Below are positions 49,998 through 58,750 of a stretch of 64,000 nucleotides of DNA, in pieces. Under the pieces are notes generated by a model. It was not told the origin of the DNA. It did not search any database and saw nothing but the letters and a program-made list of their open reading frames with translations. Where the stretch lies: assembly GCF_000011645.1 (NCBI RefSeq), contig NC_006270.3, forward strand, positions 3,866,501 through 3,930,500, written 5' to 3'. Numbering within the stretch: the stretch's first letter is position 1; each line of letters starts with the position of its first letter. The position numbers were made by a program, and so were the translations under genes. Source of the stretch: Bacillus licheniformis DSM 13 = ATCC 14580 (GTDB taxonomy: Bacteria; Bacillota; Bacilli; Bacillales; Bacillaceae).

Positions 49998-50091
49998 GAT
50001 TCTTTTTCTCCCTTCGGTTTTTAATGATTTTCCATGCGATCGGATAGATGACAGGCGCCCATTTGACGGCGCTTTTAATCATTTTTTTCAT
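49984..50091 (-). CDS. Cationic 35-aa peptide, unknown
   Basis: ATG 50091 after AGGAGGGAGTCAAGCC. The peptide begins MKKMIKSAVKWAPVIYPIAW and ends KIIKNRREKKNLKAG. It has nine Lys, two Arg and one Glu (net charge about +10) with two Trp and a central hydrophobic stretch of about 12 residues. No signal peptide. It follows yxlJ by about 60 bases on the same strand and is closed by its own terminator, which even overlaps its stop codon. It may be a small membrane-associated protein; a membrane-active peptide is possible but unproven. Confidence 0.65.
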   Translation of the reverse strand: MKKMIKSAVKWAPVIYPIAWKIIKNRREKKNLKAG

Positions 50092-50153
50092 GGCTTGACT
50101 CCCTCCTGTTTTTTTTACTGTTTTCCCTGATGAACGGGAGCCAAACCTTTTAA

Positions 50154-50744
50154 CTATCTTGAGACATAGCGGTTCCCTTTTATCCAGAATCGCCAAGGGT
50201 ATTCCCTCGCTTCACCTGAGTTGTCAATGCCAATTCGCGGACCGCTCAAAATATCTTGGGGTTCATACCCTTTTGCGATATAAAGCGGCGGCCCCGTCAG
50301 CGGTCTGCCGTAATCGTTCATCGTGATGGAAAGCGCCTTTGTCAGCTTTCCCGGACCGTTTGTCCAATCGCGCGGTTTCTTTCCGCTCCTTCGCTTCTCC
50401 ATCAGCGCGAGGCCTTCATGAGGTTCAAGCGCTCTGATCAGCACGGCCTCAGGTTCATCGGCTCCTCCGCTTACAACATTGATGAGTGTGTGGGTATGCA
50501 TGGTGTACGTATACACCACGCCGGCTTCACGATACATGATTTCGGTGCGCTTTGTCCGGCGGTTGCCATAGCTGTGAGCTGCTCTGTCCCCTGGCCCTTT
50601 ATAAGCCTCTGTCTCCACAATATATCCTGAAGCAGGCCCTTCTTCCGTTTCTTTAACGAGAAGACAGCCCAACAGGGACCTGGCAAGTTCAATTGTTGGC
50701 TTGTTGTAAAATTCGAGCGGGAGAGGTTCGTGAGCTGGATTCAT
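50154..50744 (-). CDS. yxlJ: 3-methyladenine DNA glycosylase (YxlJ)
   Basis: A 196-aa DNA glycosylase of the AAG/MPG family that removes alkylated purines in base excision repair. Family blocks: LARSLLGCLLVKETEEG, the catalytic Glu in GYIVETEAYKGPGDRAAHSY, the intercalating YREAGVVYTYTMHTHTLINV and the product region ALEPHEG. Start at ATG 50744 (MNPAHEPLPLEFY) after AAGGAGGCCAACAAAA gives the same length as B. subtilis YxlJ. In B. subtilis it also lies near the yxlFG genes. Confidence 0.93.
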   Translation of the reverse strand: MNPAHEPLPLEFYNKPTIELARSLLGCLLVKETEEGPASGYIVETEAYKGPGDRAAHSYGNRRTKRTEIMYREAGVVYTYTMHTHTLINVVSGGADEPEAVLIRALEPHEGLALMEKRRSGKKPRDWTNGPGKLTKALSITMNDYGRPLTGPPLYIAKGYEPQDILSGPRIGIDNSGEAREYPWRFWIKGNRYVSR

Positions 50745-50882
50745 TTTTGTTGGCCTCCTTTTTGCTAAAAAGCAAATCGCCTCTTTGTCGATTGTGATAT
50801 ATTTTACCATTTTCGACAGACGAGATGCCAGAAATGAAGGCAATGATGAATGAGATGATTTATTGGTCTTCAGTGGATGACA

Positions 50883-50910
50883 TTGACATATCTGTATTAT
50901 TGTATACAAT
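50883..50910 (+). promoter_or_regulatory. SigA promoter of the methylcitrate operon
   Basis: TTGACA (50883-50888), 16-base spacer, TACAAT (50905-50910). Confidence 0.75.
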
Positions 50911-50914
50911 AATA
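50895..50914. promoter_or_regulatory. 20-bp perfect palindrome, GntR operator candidate
   Basis: TATTATTGTA (50895-50904) followed directly by its exact reverse complement TACAATAATA. It covers the -10 of the operon promoter. The TTGTATACAA core is of the kind used by FCD-type GntR regulators. Confidence 0.7.
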
Positions 50915-50950
50915 ATTATATTCTGAAAAAAGGAGGCGAAAGCTTTTTTC

Positions 50951-51622
50951 ATGCACTCTTCAAATCCAGTCAAAAGACAGTCTGCAAGTGATTACGCTTA
51001 TAACGAATTAAGAACGAAAATCATCGAACTTGAATATCCTCCCTCTGAACAGCTTGCTGAAGACAGTCTTGCAAAGGGTTTAAACATCAGCAGAACTCCT
51101 CTTCGCCAGGCTCTTTACCGGCTGGAGCTTGAAGGATTGGTCAGTAAACAGCCGAACGGCCGGCTTCGCGTATGCCCGATTTCGCTCGCTGAAGCGAAAG
51201 AGGTTTTTAAAGTGCGTGAAGCGCTTGAAGGACTACTCACTGCCGAAGCCGCACAGCTGGTGACGCCGGAGAGCCTTCATCAGCTTGAAGACCGCATCGA
51301 ACTGATGAAGCTGGCTGCCGTAAAGGGCCGCAAAACAGATACGGTCAAATACGGATCAGAATTTCATTCTATCTTGCACGCCATCAGCACAAATGCAACC
51401 GCAAAACGTTTTCTGGATCAGCTTGAAAGCAGGATTGAACGGTATCGCAGAATCAGCGGATACAAAAATCCTGACTACAAACCGTCTGTATCTTTCAATG
51501 AACACTTGGATATTTTTAATGCCGTCAAAGAAAAAAACAGCGTTTTGGCAGAAGCCGCCATGCGTTCCCACATTAAACGAAGCTTACGTTCAATTGAAGA
51601 AACGCTCGAACGTTCATACTAA
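50951..51622 (+). CDS. GntR family (FCD) regulator of the methylcitrate operon
   Basis: A 223-aa regulator: N-terminal winged helix (RQSASDYAYNELRTKIIELE, LAEDSLAKGLNISRTPLRQA) and an all-helical FCD effector domain (VFKVREALEGLLTAEAAQLV; metal-binding histidines in EFHSILHAIS and MRSHIKRS). FCD members usually sense small organic acids. First gene of the operon with prpC, prpD and prpB homologues, so a methylcitrate-cycle intermediate is a likely effector (inference). ATG 50951 lies 14 bases after AAGGAGG, a long gap. A perfect palindrome over the promoter suggests autoregulation. B. subtilis mmg genes lack such a neighbour, as far as I recall. Confidence 0.87.
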   Translation: MHSSNPVKRQSASDYAYNELRTKIIELEYPPSEQLAEDSLAKGLNISRTPLRQALYRLELEGLVSKQPNGRLRVCPISLAEAKEVFKVREALEGLLTAEAAQLVTPESLHQLEDRIELMKLAAVKGRKTDTVKYGSEFHSILHAISTNATAKRFLDQLESRIERYRRISGYKNPDYKPSVSFNEHLDIFNAVKEKNSVLAEAAMRSHIKRSLRSIEETLERSY

Positions 51623-51697
51623 TCCGCCGAACAGCCAATGCCATTCTCACAGCACGTTTTTGACACAAATGTTAAAAAACGAATAAGAGGTGGAAAA

Positions 51698-52813
51698 ATG
51701 GGCAAACAAGGTGTATTTAAACCGGGATTAGAAGGCGTTATTGCTGGAGAAACGAACATTTCTTTCTTAGATACGGAAGCGGAACAAATCGTCATTAAAG
51801 GCTATGATTTAATCGAACTTGCAGAACAAAAAACATATCTTGACCTCGTCTATCTTCTCCTTCAAGATAAGCTGCCAGATCCAATGGAATTGAAAGGAAT
51901 TGAAAGCGCTTTAAAAAGTGCGTATGAACTGCCCGGCGGAATCTATACTATTCTGAAGTCGCTTCCGAATAATACCCATCCGATGGATGCGCTCCGAACC
52001 GGGATTTCCGCTTTAGCAGGATATGATCCCGAATTGAATGACAGATCTCAAGCAGCAAACAGAAGCAAAGCGCTGCGCTTGATCGCACAGGTTCCGAATA
52101 TTACCGCCAACAGCTACCGCATCCTTCACCAGAAAAACGTCATCACGCCTGACAAACAGCTTTCATTCAGCCAGAACTTTTTATATATGCTGACGGAAAA
52201 AGAACCGACTCCCCAAGAAACAGCCGTCTTTGATCAGACATTAATGCTTTACAGCGAGCACGAAATGCCGAACTCCACATTTGCCGCAAGAGTCATCGCA
52301 TCGACAAACACAGATATATACGGTGCTTTCACAGGCGCTGCAGCATCGCTAAAAGGACATTTGCACGGCGGTGCGAATGAAGCGGTCATGTACATGCTGC
52401 TCGAAGGAGAAACAAAATCGGGCTTCTGCAAGCTGATTGAACATAAGTTAAGCAGAAAAGAAAAAATCATGGGCTTTGGGCACCGCGTCTATATGAGAAA
52501 AATGGACCCGCGCGCAGCCTTGCTGAAAAAGGCGCTCTATTCGCTTTCTCATAAAACCGGCAGACAGGATTTATATGAGATGTGCGATGCCGGCGAAAAG
52601 CTGATGCGCGAAGAAAAAGGCCTGTATCCGAACCTCGACTACTATGCGGCTCCAGTCTATTACCTGCTCGGCATACCGATCGATCTCTATACTCCGATAT
52701 TTTTCGCGGCACGGTCGGTCGGTCTTAGCGCGCATGTCATTGAACAGCATGAAGACAACAGGCTGTTCCGCCCGAGAGTTCACTATACGGGACCGCGTCA
52801 TCTTCATCCATAA
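51698..52813 (+). CDS. mmgD: 2-methylcitrate synthase/citrate synthase
   Basis: A 371-aa citrate-synthase-family enzyme condensing propionyl-CoA (and acetyl-CoA) with oxaloacetate. Catalytic residues lie in LKGHLHGGANEAVMYML (His), FGHRVYMRKMDPRA (His, Arg) and EQHEDNRLFRPRVHYTG (Asp, Arg). Start at ATG 51698 (MGKQGVFKPGLEG) after AAGAGGTGGAAAA; length matches B. subtilis MmgD (372 aa). The linked dehydratase and lyase make the methylcitrate role clear, although such enzymes also form citrate. Confidence 0.93.
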   Translation: MGKQGVFKPGLEGVIAGETNISFLDTEAEQIVIKGYDLIELAEQKTYLDLVYLLLQDKLPDPMELKGIESALKSAYELPGGIYTILKSLPNNTHPMDALRTGISALAGYDPELNDRSQAANRSKALRLIAQVPNITANSYRILHQKNVITPDKQLSFSQNFLYMLTEKEPTPQETAVFDQTLMLYSEHEMPNSTFAARVIASTNTDIYGAFTGAAASLKGHLHGGANEAVMYMLLEGETKSGFCKLIEHKLSRKEKIMGFGHRVYMRKMDPRAALLKKALYSLSHKTGRQDLYEMCDAGEKLMREEKGLYPNLDYYAAPVYYLLGIPIDLYTPIFFAARSVGLSAHVIEQHEDNRLFRPRVHYTGPRHLHP

Positions 52814-52848
52814 TTCGCTTTGATTCAGAAAGAAGGGAGATAGATGTT

Positions 52849-54288
52849 ATGAAAACTGAAAGTCAAACGCTCCAAAACTGTGATCAATTGCTGGAAGAGA
52901 TCGCCGACTATACGGTAAATGCCAAGATTTCAAGCGAAGAAGCGATTGAAACCGCCCGTTACGTCTTAATGGATACACTGGGCTGCGGAATATTGGCGCT
53001 CAAATATCCGGAATGCGCCAAGCATCTCGGCCCGATTGCCCCGGGTACCGTCGTCCCGAACGGCACCCGCGTCCCGGGAACGCAATTTGAGCTTGATCCT
53101 GTTCACGGCGCCTTTAATATCGGCTGCATGATCCGCTGGCTCGATTATAACGACACATGGCTTGCGGCCGAATGGGGCCATCCGTCAGATAACCTCGGAG
53201 CGATTTTAGCCTGCGCCGACTATGTCAGCAGGCAGCTGCTCGCGGCGGGCAAGGAACCGCTCACGATTAACGATGTCCTGACGGCAATTGTTAAGGCTCA
53301 TGAAATCCAAGGCGTCCTTGCTCTCGACAACAGCTTAAACAGAAACGGGCTTGACCATGTGCTATTCGTAAAAGTCGCCTCCACTGCTGTGGCATGCTCA
53401 CTATTGGGGGGCACAAAACAGGATGTTATCAATGCCGTCTCCCAGGCCTGGGTCGATAATTCAAGCCTGCGGACGTACCGCCATGCTCCGAATACCGGCT
53501 CGCGTAAGTCCTGGGCAGCCGGTGATGCGACTAGCCGCGGCGTGAGGCTCGCGATGATGACCTTGAAAGGCGAAATGGGATATAAAACCGCTTTGTCTGC
53601 TCCAATGTGGGGTTTTCAGGATGTCTTATTCGGAGGAAAAGAATTGACGCTCGCCAGACCGCTCGACTCTTATGTCATCGAAAATGTCCTTTTTAAAATT
53701 TCGTATCCGGCTGAATTCCACGCTCAAACGGCTGCTGAAGCCGCGATCAGGCTTCACCCTGAAGTGAAGGACAGACTTGATGACATCGGCCAAATCGTGA
53801 TCACGACGCACGAATCGGCCATCCGGATTATCGACAAAACGGGAGAATTACACAATCCGGCTGACCGTGATCACTGCCTTCAGTATATAACAGCGATCGG
53901 ACTGATCTACGGCGATATTACCGCTGACCATTATGAAGACGAAACCGCGCAAAATCCGGAGATCGACAGGCTGCGCGAAAAAATGACGACAGTCGAAAAC
54001 AAACAGTATTCCGTCGATTATCTCGACCCGGAAAAACGCTCGATCGCCAACGCTGTTCAAGTGTTTTATAAAGACGGCACACACTCGGAAAAAATCGCGG
54101 TCGAATACCCGATTGGTCATCGGCGCCGCCGCAACGAGGGCATCCCGCTCTTAAAAGACAAATTTATCAATAATTTAAAAACGCGCTTTCCGGCGGGGCA
54201 AGCGGAACGAATCAACGCCCTGCTGAATGATCCTCACAGATTAAGCGGTGCACCTGTACCGGATTTCATGGAATTGTTTGTCATTTAG
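52849..54288 (+). CDS. mmgE: 2-methylcitrate dehydratase
   Basis: A 479-aa MmgE/PrpD-family enzyme that dehydrates 2-methylcitrate in the methylcitrate cycle. Family blocks: IRWLDYNDTWLAAEWGHPSD (the conserved DYNDT), VLTAIVKAHEIQGVLALDNS, RHAPNTGSRKSWAAGDATSR, SAPMWGFQDVLFGGKELTLA and YPAEFHAQTAAEAAIRLHPE. B. subtilis MmgE is 472 aa. ATG 52849 follows AAGAAGGGAGATAGATGTT. Middle gene of the catabolic set; may also act on citrate. Confidence 0.94.
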   Translation: MKTESQTLQNCDQLLEEIADYTVNAKISSEEAIETARYVLMDTLGCGILALKYPECAKHLGPIAPGTVVPNGTRVPGTQFELDPVHGAFNIGCMIRWLDYNDTWLAAEWGHPSDNLGAILACADYVSRQLLAAGKEPLTINDVLTAIVKAHEIQGVLALDNSLNRNGLDHVLFVKVASTAVACSLLGGTKQDVINAVSQAWVDNSSLRTYRHAPNTGSRKSWAAGDATSRGVRLAMMTLKGEMGYKTALSAPMWGFQDVLFGGKELTLARPLDSYVIENVLFKISYPAEFHAQTAAEAAIRLHPEVKDRLDDIGQIVITTHESAIRIIDKTGELHNPADRDHCLQYITAIGLIYGDITADHYEDETAQNPEIDRLREKMTTVENKQYSVDYLDPEKRSIANAVQVFYKDGTHSEKIAVEYPIGHRRRRNEGIPLLKDKFINNLKTRFPAGQAERINALLNDPHRLSGAPVPDFMELFVI

Positions 54289-54300
54289 GAGGTTTTGAAT

Positions 54301-55218
54301 ATGTGGATTGTCTCGAAACAATCAACTCAGGAAGAGCTGGCCAATGCATTCAGAAAACTGATGAAAGCACCTGATATTTTGAAAATACCCGGTGTTCATG
54401 ACGGAATGGCTGCCATTACCGCAAAAAACATCGGCTTCAAAGCGCTCTATCTCTCCGGGGCCGCCTACACGGCAAGCCGCGGGCTCCCTGACCTCGGAAT
54501 GATACACTCCCAGGAAATCGCTGAAAAAGCAAGCGAACTTGTGAGAGCCGCAAATCTTCCGCTTTTGGTCGATATCGACACCGGCTACGGCGGTGTCCTA
54601 AATGCGGCACGCACGGCCGCCGAAATGGCCGAGAGCAGAGTCGCAGCCGTCCAAATCGAAGATCAGCAACTGCCTAAAAAATGCGGACATTTAAATGGAA
54701 AAACGCTCGTACCCGCAGAGGACATGATCGCAAAAATTAGAGCGATAAAAGAAACCGCCCCTTCGCTCGTTGTCGTGGCTCGGACGGATGCAAAAGCAGC
54801 AGAAGGGATGGAAGCCGCCGTCAGGCGCGCCAATTTATATGCCGACGCGGGAGCCGATGCCATCTTTCCTGAAGCATTAACGAGCGCAGCCGAATTCCGG
54901 GAAATGGCTTCTTCCATTAAAGCGCCGCTCCTGGCCAATATGACCGAATTCGGAAAAACGCCTTATTATACGGCTGACGAATTCCAAATGCTCGGCTGCA
55001 GCATGATTATTTACCCTGTGACTTCCCTGCGCGCCGCCGCGAAAGCTTATGAGCGGGTCTTCGCGGAGATTTTCGAAAAAGGCACGCAAAAGGGTGTGCT
55101 CGATGACATGCAGACACGCGAAGAATTATATGATGCGATTCATTACTACGACTATGAAAAACTGGACGAAAATATTGCCAAAACGGTGCTTCCCGAAATC
55201 GGAAAAGAACACCGTTGA
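54301..55218 (+). CDS. mmgF: 2-methylisocitrate lyase
   Basis: A 305-aa PEP mutase/isocitrate lyase family enzyme splitting 2-methylisocitrate to pyruvate and succinate. Motifs: LYLSGAAYTASRGLPDLGMI, the metal-binding LLVDIDTGYGGVLNAARTAA, VQIEDQQLPKKCGHLNGKTL with the catalytic KKCGH, and ANMTEFGKTPYYTADEF. Start at ATG 54301 eight bases after AGGAGG; a TTG two codons earlier is less likely. Ends the operon at a strong hairpin. Also known as yqiQ or prpB. Confidence 0.94.
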   Translation: MWIVSKQSTQEELANAFRKLMKAPDILKIPGVHDGMAAITAKNIGFKALYLSGAAYTASRGLPDLGMIHSQEIAEKASELVRAANLPLLVDIDTGYGGVLNAARTAAEMAESRVAAVQIEDQQLPKKCGHLNGKTLVPAEDMIAKIRAIKETAPSLVVVARTDAKAAEGMEAAVRRANLYADAGADAIFPEALTSAAEFREMASSIKAPLLANMTEFGKTPYYTADEFQMLGCSMIIYPVTSLRAAAKAYERVFAEIFEKGTQKGVLDDMQTREELYDAIHYYDYEKLDENIAKTVLPEIGKEHR

Positions 55219-55230
55219 TACGCGAAACAA

Positions 55231-55258
55231 GGCTGCCGAATGATCGGCAGCCTTCTCC
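55231..55258. terminator. Terminator of the methylcitrate operon
   Basis: GGCTGCCG and CGGCAGCC, perfect 8-bp stem around AATGAT, followed by TTCTCC. It is shared with the convergent chrA gene. Confidence 0.75.
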
Positions 55259-55260
55259 AC

Positions 55261-56457
55261 TTACAACAGCTGCAACATCGCACCGCCGACAGCACCGGCT
55301 GCAACGATGATCCACGGCGAGAGCTTCCAGTAGACAAGCAGGCTGAACAAAACCGCAGCGAATGCAAAATCGATCGGCGCCAATACGGAGCTGGTCCAGA
55401 TCGGGTGATAAAACGCGGAAATCAATATCCCCACAACAGCTGCATTCACTCCCATTAAAGCGCCTTTTACTTTAGGATTGCGGCGCAGCGTATCCCAGAA
55501 GGGCAGCGTCCCCAGAATCAGCAGGAACGCCGGCAGAAAAATCGCCGCTGTGGCGAGCAATCCGCCTTGCCAGCCGCTGATCACCGCACCAAGATATGCA
55601 GCGAATGTAAACAAAGGCCCCGGAACAGCTTGTGCGGCTCCATATCCGGCCAAAAATGCCTCTTCACTTAACCATCCCGCCGGTACAAATTCCCGTTCTA
55701 ATAATGGCAGGACAACATGCCCTCCTCCGAAGACCAAAGAACCCGACCTGTAAAAGCTGTCAAACATGGCAATCCAGCCGGAAGATGTCATTTCCCTGAG
55801 CACCGGCAGCAAAATGAGAAGCCCGAAAAACAAGCTGAGACAGACCGCTGCAAACCGGCGCGACACAGGAAACTGCATGACGGAATCATCCGTTTCAACT
55901 TGCTCTTTATAGATAAGATATCCGGCGAAAGCGGCGAGCAGGATGACTCCGACCTGTGTAAAAGCCGTCTGCCAGAGAAGAGTGGCGACCAGAGCAAACA
56001 GCGCAATCGCTTTGCGCCTTTTATCAGGTGTCAGCTTTTGCGCCATCCCCATAACGGCATGGGCGACTACGGCGACGGCGACGATTTTCAGTCCATGAAT
56101 CCAGCCGGCTGTTCCAATATCGAAGCCTTGCAGAACCATGGCAAATAATACAAGCGCTATGACAGATGGAAGAGTAAACCCGATGAACGCTGAGATTCCG
56201 CCGAGGACGCCGGCTCTCATCACGCCGATTCCGATCCCCACCTGGCTGCTGGCAGGACCGGGCAGAAACTGGCATAAAGCGACCAGATCGGCATAGTTTT
56301 TTTCGTCCATCCATTTTCTTTTACGGACATATTCGGCATGAAAATATCCTAAATGTGCGATCGGACCTCCGAATGATGTCAATCCAAGCCTGGTTGAAAC
56401 GAATAGAATTTCAAGCAGCGACTTCAAGCTTCTGTCCGCTTTATGCTTTGTCATCAT
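55261..56457 (-). CDS. chrA: Chromate transporter ChrA, two-domain form
   Basis: A 398-aa membrane protein made of two homologous CHR halves (about residues 12-190 and 205-398). Each half has the family motif: LGLTSFGGPIAHLGYFHAEY, CQFLPGPASSQVGIGIGVMR in the first and GSLVFGGGHVVLPLLEREFV, YGAAQAVPGPLFTFAAYLGA in the second. It exports chromate or imports it with sulfate exchange in relatives; substrate here not proven. Two ATGs (56457, 56454) follow AGGGGAGTGGA. It is 9 bases from a PadR-type regulator gene, which probably controls it. Confidence 0.9.
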   Translation of the reverse strand: MMTKHKADRSLKSLLEILFVSTRLGLTSFGGPIAHLGYFHAEYVRKRKWMDEKNYADLVALCQFLPGPASSQVGIGIGVMRAGVLGGISAFIGFTLPSVIALVLFAMVLQGFDIGTAGWIHGLKIVAVAVVAHAVMGMAQKLTPDKRRKAIALFALVATLLWQTAFTQVGVILLAAFAGYLIYKEQVETDDSVMQFPVSRRFAAVCLSLFFGLLILLPVLREMTSSGWIAMFDSFYRSGSLVFGGGHVVLPLLEREFVPAGWLSEEAFLAGYGAAQAVPGPLFTFAAYLGAVISGWQGGLLATAAIFLPAFLLILGTLPFWDTLRRNPKVKGALMGVNAAVVGILISAFYHPIWTSSVLAPIDFAFAAVLFSLLVYWKLSPWIIVAAGAVGGAMLQLL

Positions 56458-56466
56458 TCCACTCCC

Positions 56467-56775
56467 CTATTCTTTAATTTCTTTAAACAGTTCATATGCT
56501 TTCAATCTGGCTTCCTTCAGTACGCTTGCTCCTTTTTCCGTGGTTGAATAGTATTTTCTGATCTTTCCGTCCACATTCTGTTCTTCTTTTCGAAGAAGTC
56601 CGTCAGCTTCCATAGAATGAAGGATCGGATACAGCGTTCCCGCACTGATGTTATATCCGTGCTCTTTCAATTCCTCAAGCATCCACAATCCGAAAATCGG
56701 GTGTTCGCTGGCGTGGTGCAGAATATGAATTTGAATAAATCCTAGAAATAGCTTTCGCAATACCTTATCTTCCAA
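56467..56775 (-). CDS. PadR family regulator of chrA
   Basis: A 102-aa winged-helix regulator: KLFLGFIQIHILHHASEHPI, FGLWMLEELKEHGYNISAGT and the wing LYPILHSMEADGLLRKEEQN, then GKIRKYYSTTEKGASVLKEA. Start placed at TTG 56775, after AAAGGGGGTGCGGTA; the frame stays open further upstream, but those codons look non-coding. It forms an operon with chrA, a common arrangement (PadR-chrA) in Bacillus. A SigA promoter and an inverted repeat lie just upstream, suggesting autoregulation. Confidence 0.85.
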   Translation of the reverse strand: MEDKVLRKLFLGFIQIHILHHASEHPIFGLWMLEELKEHGYNISAGTLYPILHSMEADGLLRKEEQNVDGKIRKYYSTTEKGASVLKEARLKAYELFKEIKE

Positions 56776-56801
56776 TACCGCACCCCCTTTAACGAAATTC
56801 A

Positions 56802-56818
56802 ATATCGAAATCCGATAT
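56802..56818. promoter_or_regulatory. Inverted repeat, candidate PadR operator
   Basis: ATATCG and CGATAT, a perfect 6-bp dyad with a five-base spacer, between the promoter and the PadR start codon. Confidence 0.45.
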
Positions 56819-56835
56819 CGATAATATATAACGAA

Positions 56836-56864
56836 AGTGTAGCATCCGTTCCCTTTCTTTTCAA
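56836..56864 (-). promoter_or_regulatory. SigA promoter of padR-chrA
   Basis: Minus strand TTGAAA (56864-56859), 17-base spacer, TACACT (56841-56836). Confidence 0.65.
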
Positions 56865-56920
56865 GGTCTTTTGCCCTTAAAAAAACAAGCCCAAACATGG
56901 GCTTGCCTGTTTCCAATCAT

Positions 56921-58636
56921 TTACGACTGATACTGTACACGATGAAGATTTGCGAAAATACCGCCGCGCTCAACCAGTTCATCATGTGTCCCTTCTTCTG
57001 CGATTCCATTCTCTGTCACGACCACGATCCGGTCGGCATTGCGGATCGTAGCAAGTCTGTGGGCAATGACAAGCGTCGTCCTGTCTTTTGCGAGCTCCGT
57101 CAAAGCGTTTTGAATCACCTGCTCCGTCTCTGTGTCAAGTGCTGATGTGGCTTCGTCCAATATGAGAATCGGCGGGTTTTTTAGAAACATCCTGGCGATG
57201 GCAATCCTCTGCTTTTGGCCCCCTGACAGCTTCAGCCCCCTTTCGCCGACCTGGGTTTCATAACCGTCGGGGAGCGACTCGATCAGCTGTTCCAAATGCG
57301 CCATTTTGGCGGCCCGCTGAATTTCTTCATCTGTGGCATCCAGTTTTCCGTAGGCAATGTTTTCGCGGAGCGTTCCCGTAAAAAGAAACACATCCTGCTG
57401 GACGATGCCGATTTGCGAACGGAGAGAGCGTTTTGTCATATCGCGAATATCGATGCCGTCAATTGTGATGGCCCCGCCGTCTATATCGTAAAAGCGCGGA
57501 ATCAGCGAGCTGATCGTCGTTTTGCCCGCTCCCGACGGCCCGACAAAGGCGACGGTTTCTCCGGCTTTAATTGACAGATCGATGCCTCGCAGGACGGGTT
57601 TATGTTTTTCATAGCCGAACGTCACATTCTTGAAGACGATGTTTCCTTCCAGCGCCGGAACATCAATCGCATCTTTGCGGTCGACAATCTGCGGCTTTGT
57701 ATCGATCAACTCCGTAAACCGCTTAAATCCTGCCATTCCTTTAGGATAAAGCTCCAAAATGGCGCTGATTTTATCAATCGGCTTAAACAGCACGTTGACA
57801 TAAAGAACAAACCCGACGAATTCCCCGTAGGACATATTCCCGGAAAAACTGAGCCAAGCTCCGAACACGAGCACTGCCAGAATCATCAGCCGCGTCATCA
57901 AAAAGGTTCCGGCAGTCGTGAGAGCCATCGTTTTGTAGCCCTTCAGCTTCGCCTTGCGGAACTTTTGATTGTTTTTTAAAAACCGGGATATCTCAAAGCG
58001 CTCATTCGTAAAAGATTGAACGACGCGAACGCCTGAAACGCTGTCCTCAACCCTGGCATTAACATCGGCGATTTCGCTGTACATCTGGCGCCAAGCCCGG
58101 TTCATCCTGATATTGGAATAGATGATCAAGATAATCAATAACGGCACAAACAGAACTGCAACCAATGCAAGCTTCACATTAATCGTCAGCATAATCCAAA
58201 ATGCACCTAAAAAGGTCATCACGGCGATGAACAAATCTTCCGGTCCGTGATGGGCCAGCTCTCCGATATCAAACAGATCATTTGTGATGCGGCTGATGAT
58301 ATGTCCTGTTTTTGTATTGTCAAAGTAGCGGAAAGATTGGCGCTGTACATGTTGGAAAAGCTCCTGGCGCATATCTGTTTCAATGTTGATGCCCAGCTTA
58401 TGCCCGAGATAATTGACAATGTACTGCAGACCTGTGCTGAGCAGGTAGATCAGTAAGAGGCCGATGCTTACCCAGACGATTTCAAGCCAGTCTCCCCCGG
58501 GAATCAGCGTATCAATGAACCACTGAACAACTAGAGGAAAAGCCAGCTCCAGCACTGCAACGACGATCGCGCTGCTGAAATCGATGAAGAACAAACGTTT
58601 ATGAGGTTTATAGTATGAAAAAAAGCGGCGTATCAT
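56921..58636 (-). CDS. ABC exporter half-transporter, YgaD-like
   Basis: A 571-aa fused permease-ATPase. Residues 1-310 hold six membrane helices; the ATPase has Walker A GPSGAGKTTISSLIP, Q-loop IGIVQQDVFLFTGTLRENIA, signature LSGGQKQRIAIARMF, Walker B ILILDEATSALD and the H-loop VIAHRLATIRNADRI. It acts as a homodimer or with a partner and probably exports lipids or drugs; closest by pattern to B. subtilis YgaD. Start at ATG 58636 (MIRRFFSYYKPHKR), 13 bases after AGGAG, which is long; the upstream codons look unrelated. Monocistronic. Confidence 0.88.
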   Translation of the reverse strand: MIRRFFSYYKPHKRLFFIDFSSAIVVAVLELAFPLVVQWFIDTLIPGGDWLEIVWVSIGLLLIYLLSTGLQYIVNYLGHKLGINIETDMRQELFQHVQRQSFRYFDNTKTGHIISRITNDLFDIGELAHHGPEDLFIAVMTFLGAFWIMLTINVKLALVAVLFVPLLIILIIYSNIRMNRAWRQMYSEIADVNARVEDSVSGVRVVQSFTNERFEISRFLKNNQKFRKAKLKGYKTMALTTAGTFLMTRLMILAVLVFGAWLSFSGNMSYGEFVGFVLYVNVLFKPIDKISAILELYPKGMAGFKRFTELIDTKPQIVDRKDAIDVPALEGNIVFKNVTFGYEKHKPVLRGIDLSIKAGETVAFVGPSGAGKTTISSLIPRFYDIDGGAITIDGIDIRDMTKRSLRSQIGIVQQDVFLFTGTLRENIAYGKLDATDEEIQRAAKMAHLEQLIESLPDGYETQVGERGLKLSGGQKQRIAIARMFLKNPPILILDEATSALDTETEQVIQNALTELAKDRTTLVIAHRLATIRNADRIVVVTENGIAEEGTHDELVERGGIFANLHRVQYQS

Positions 58637-58750
58637 AGGATGATGTGCACTCCTTTTGAAAATCTTTACGAGATTGATCGTATCACAGTTTGGCATCGGA
58701 AGTGCAAAAATTTCGAAAAATAATTGAAAATTATTCTCAAGTAGGCTGTT

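Noticed and set aside
55478..56314. Several long open frames opposite chrA
   Set aside because: They are antisense shadows of a GC-rich coding gene; the chrA frame carries family motifs throughout and the antisense frames lack ribosome binding sites.
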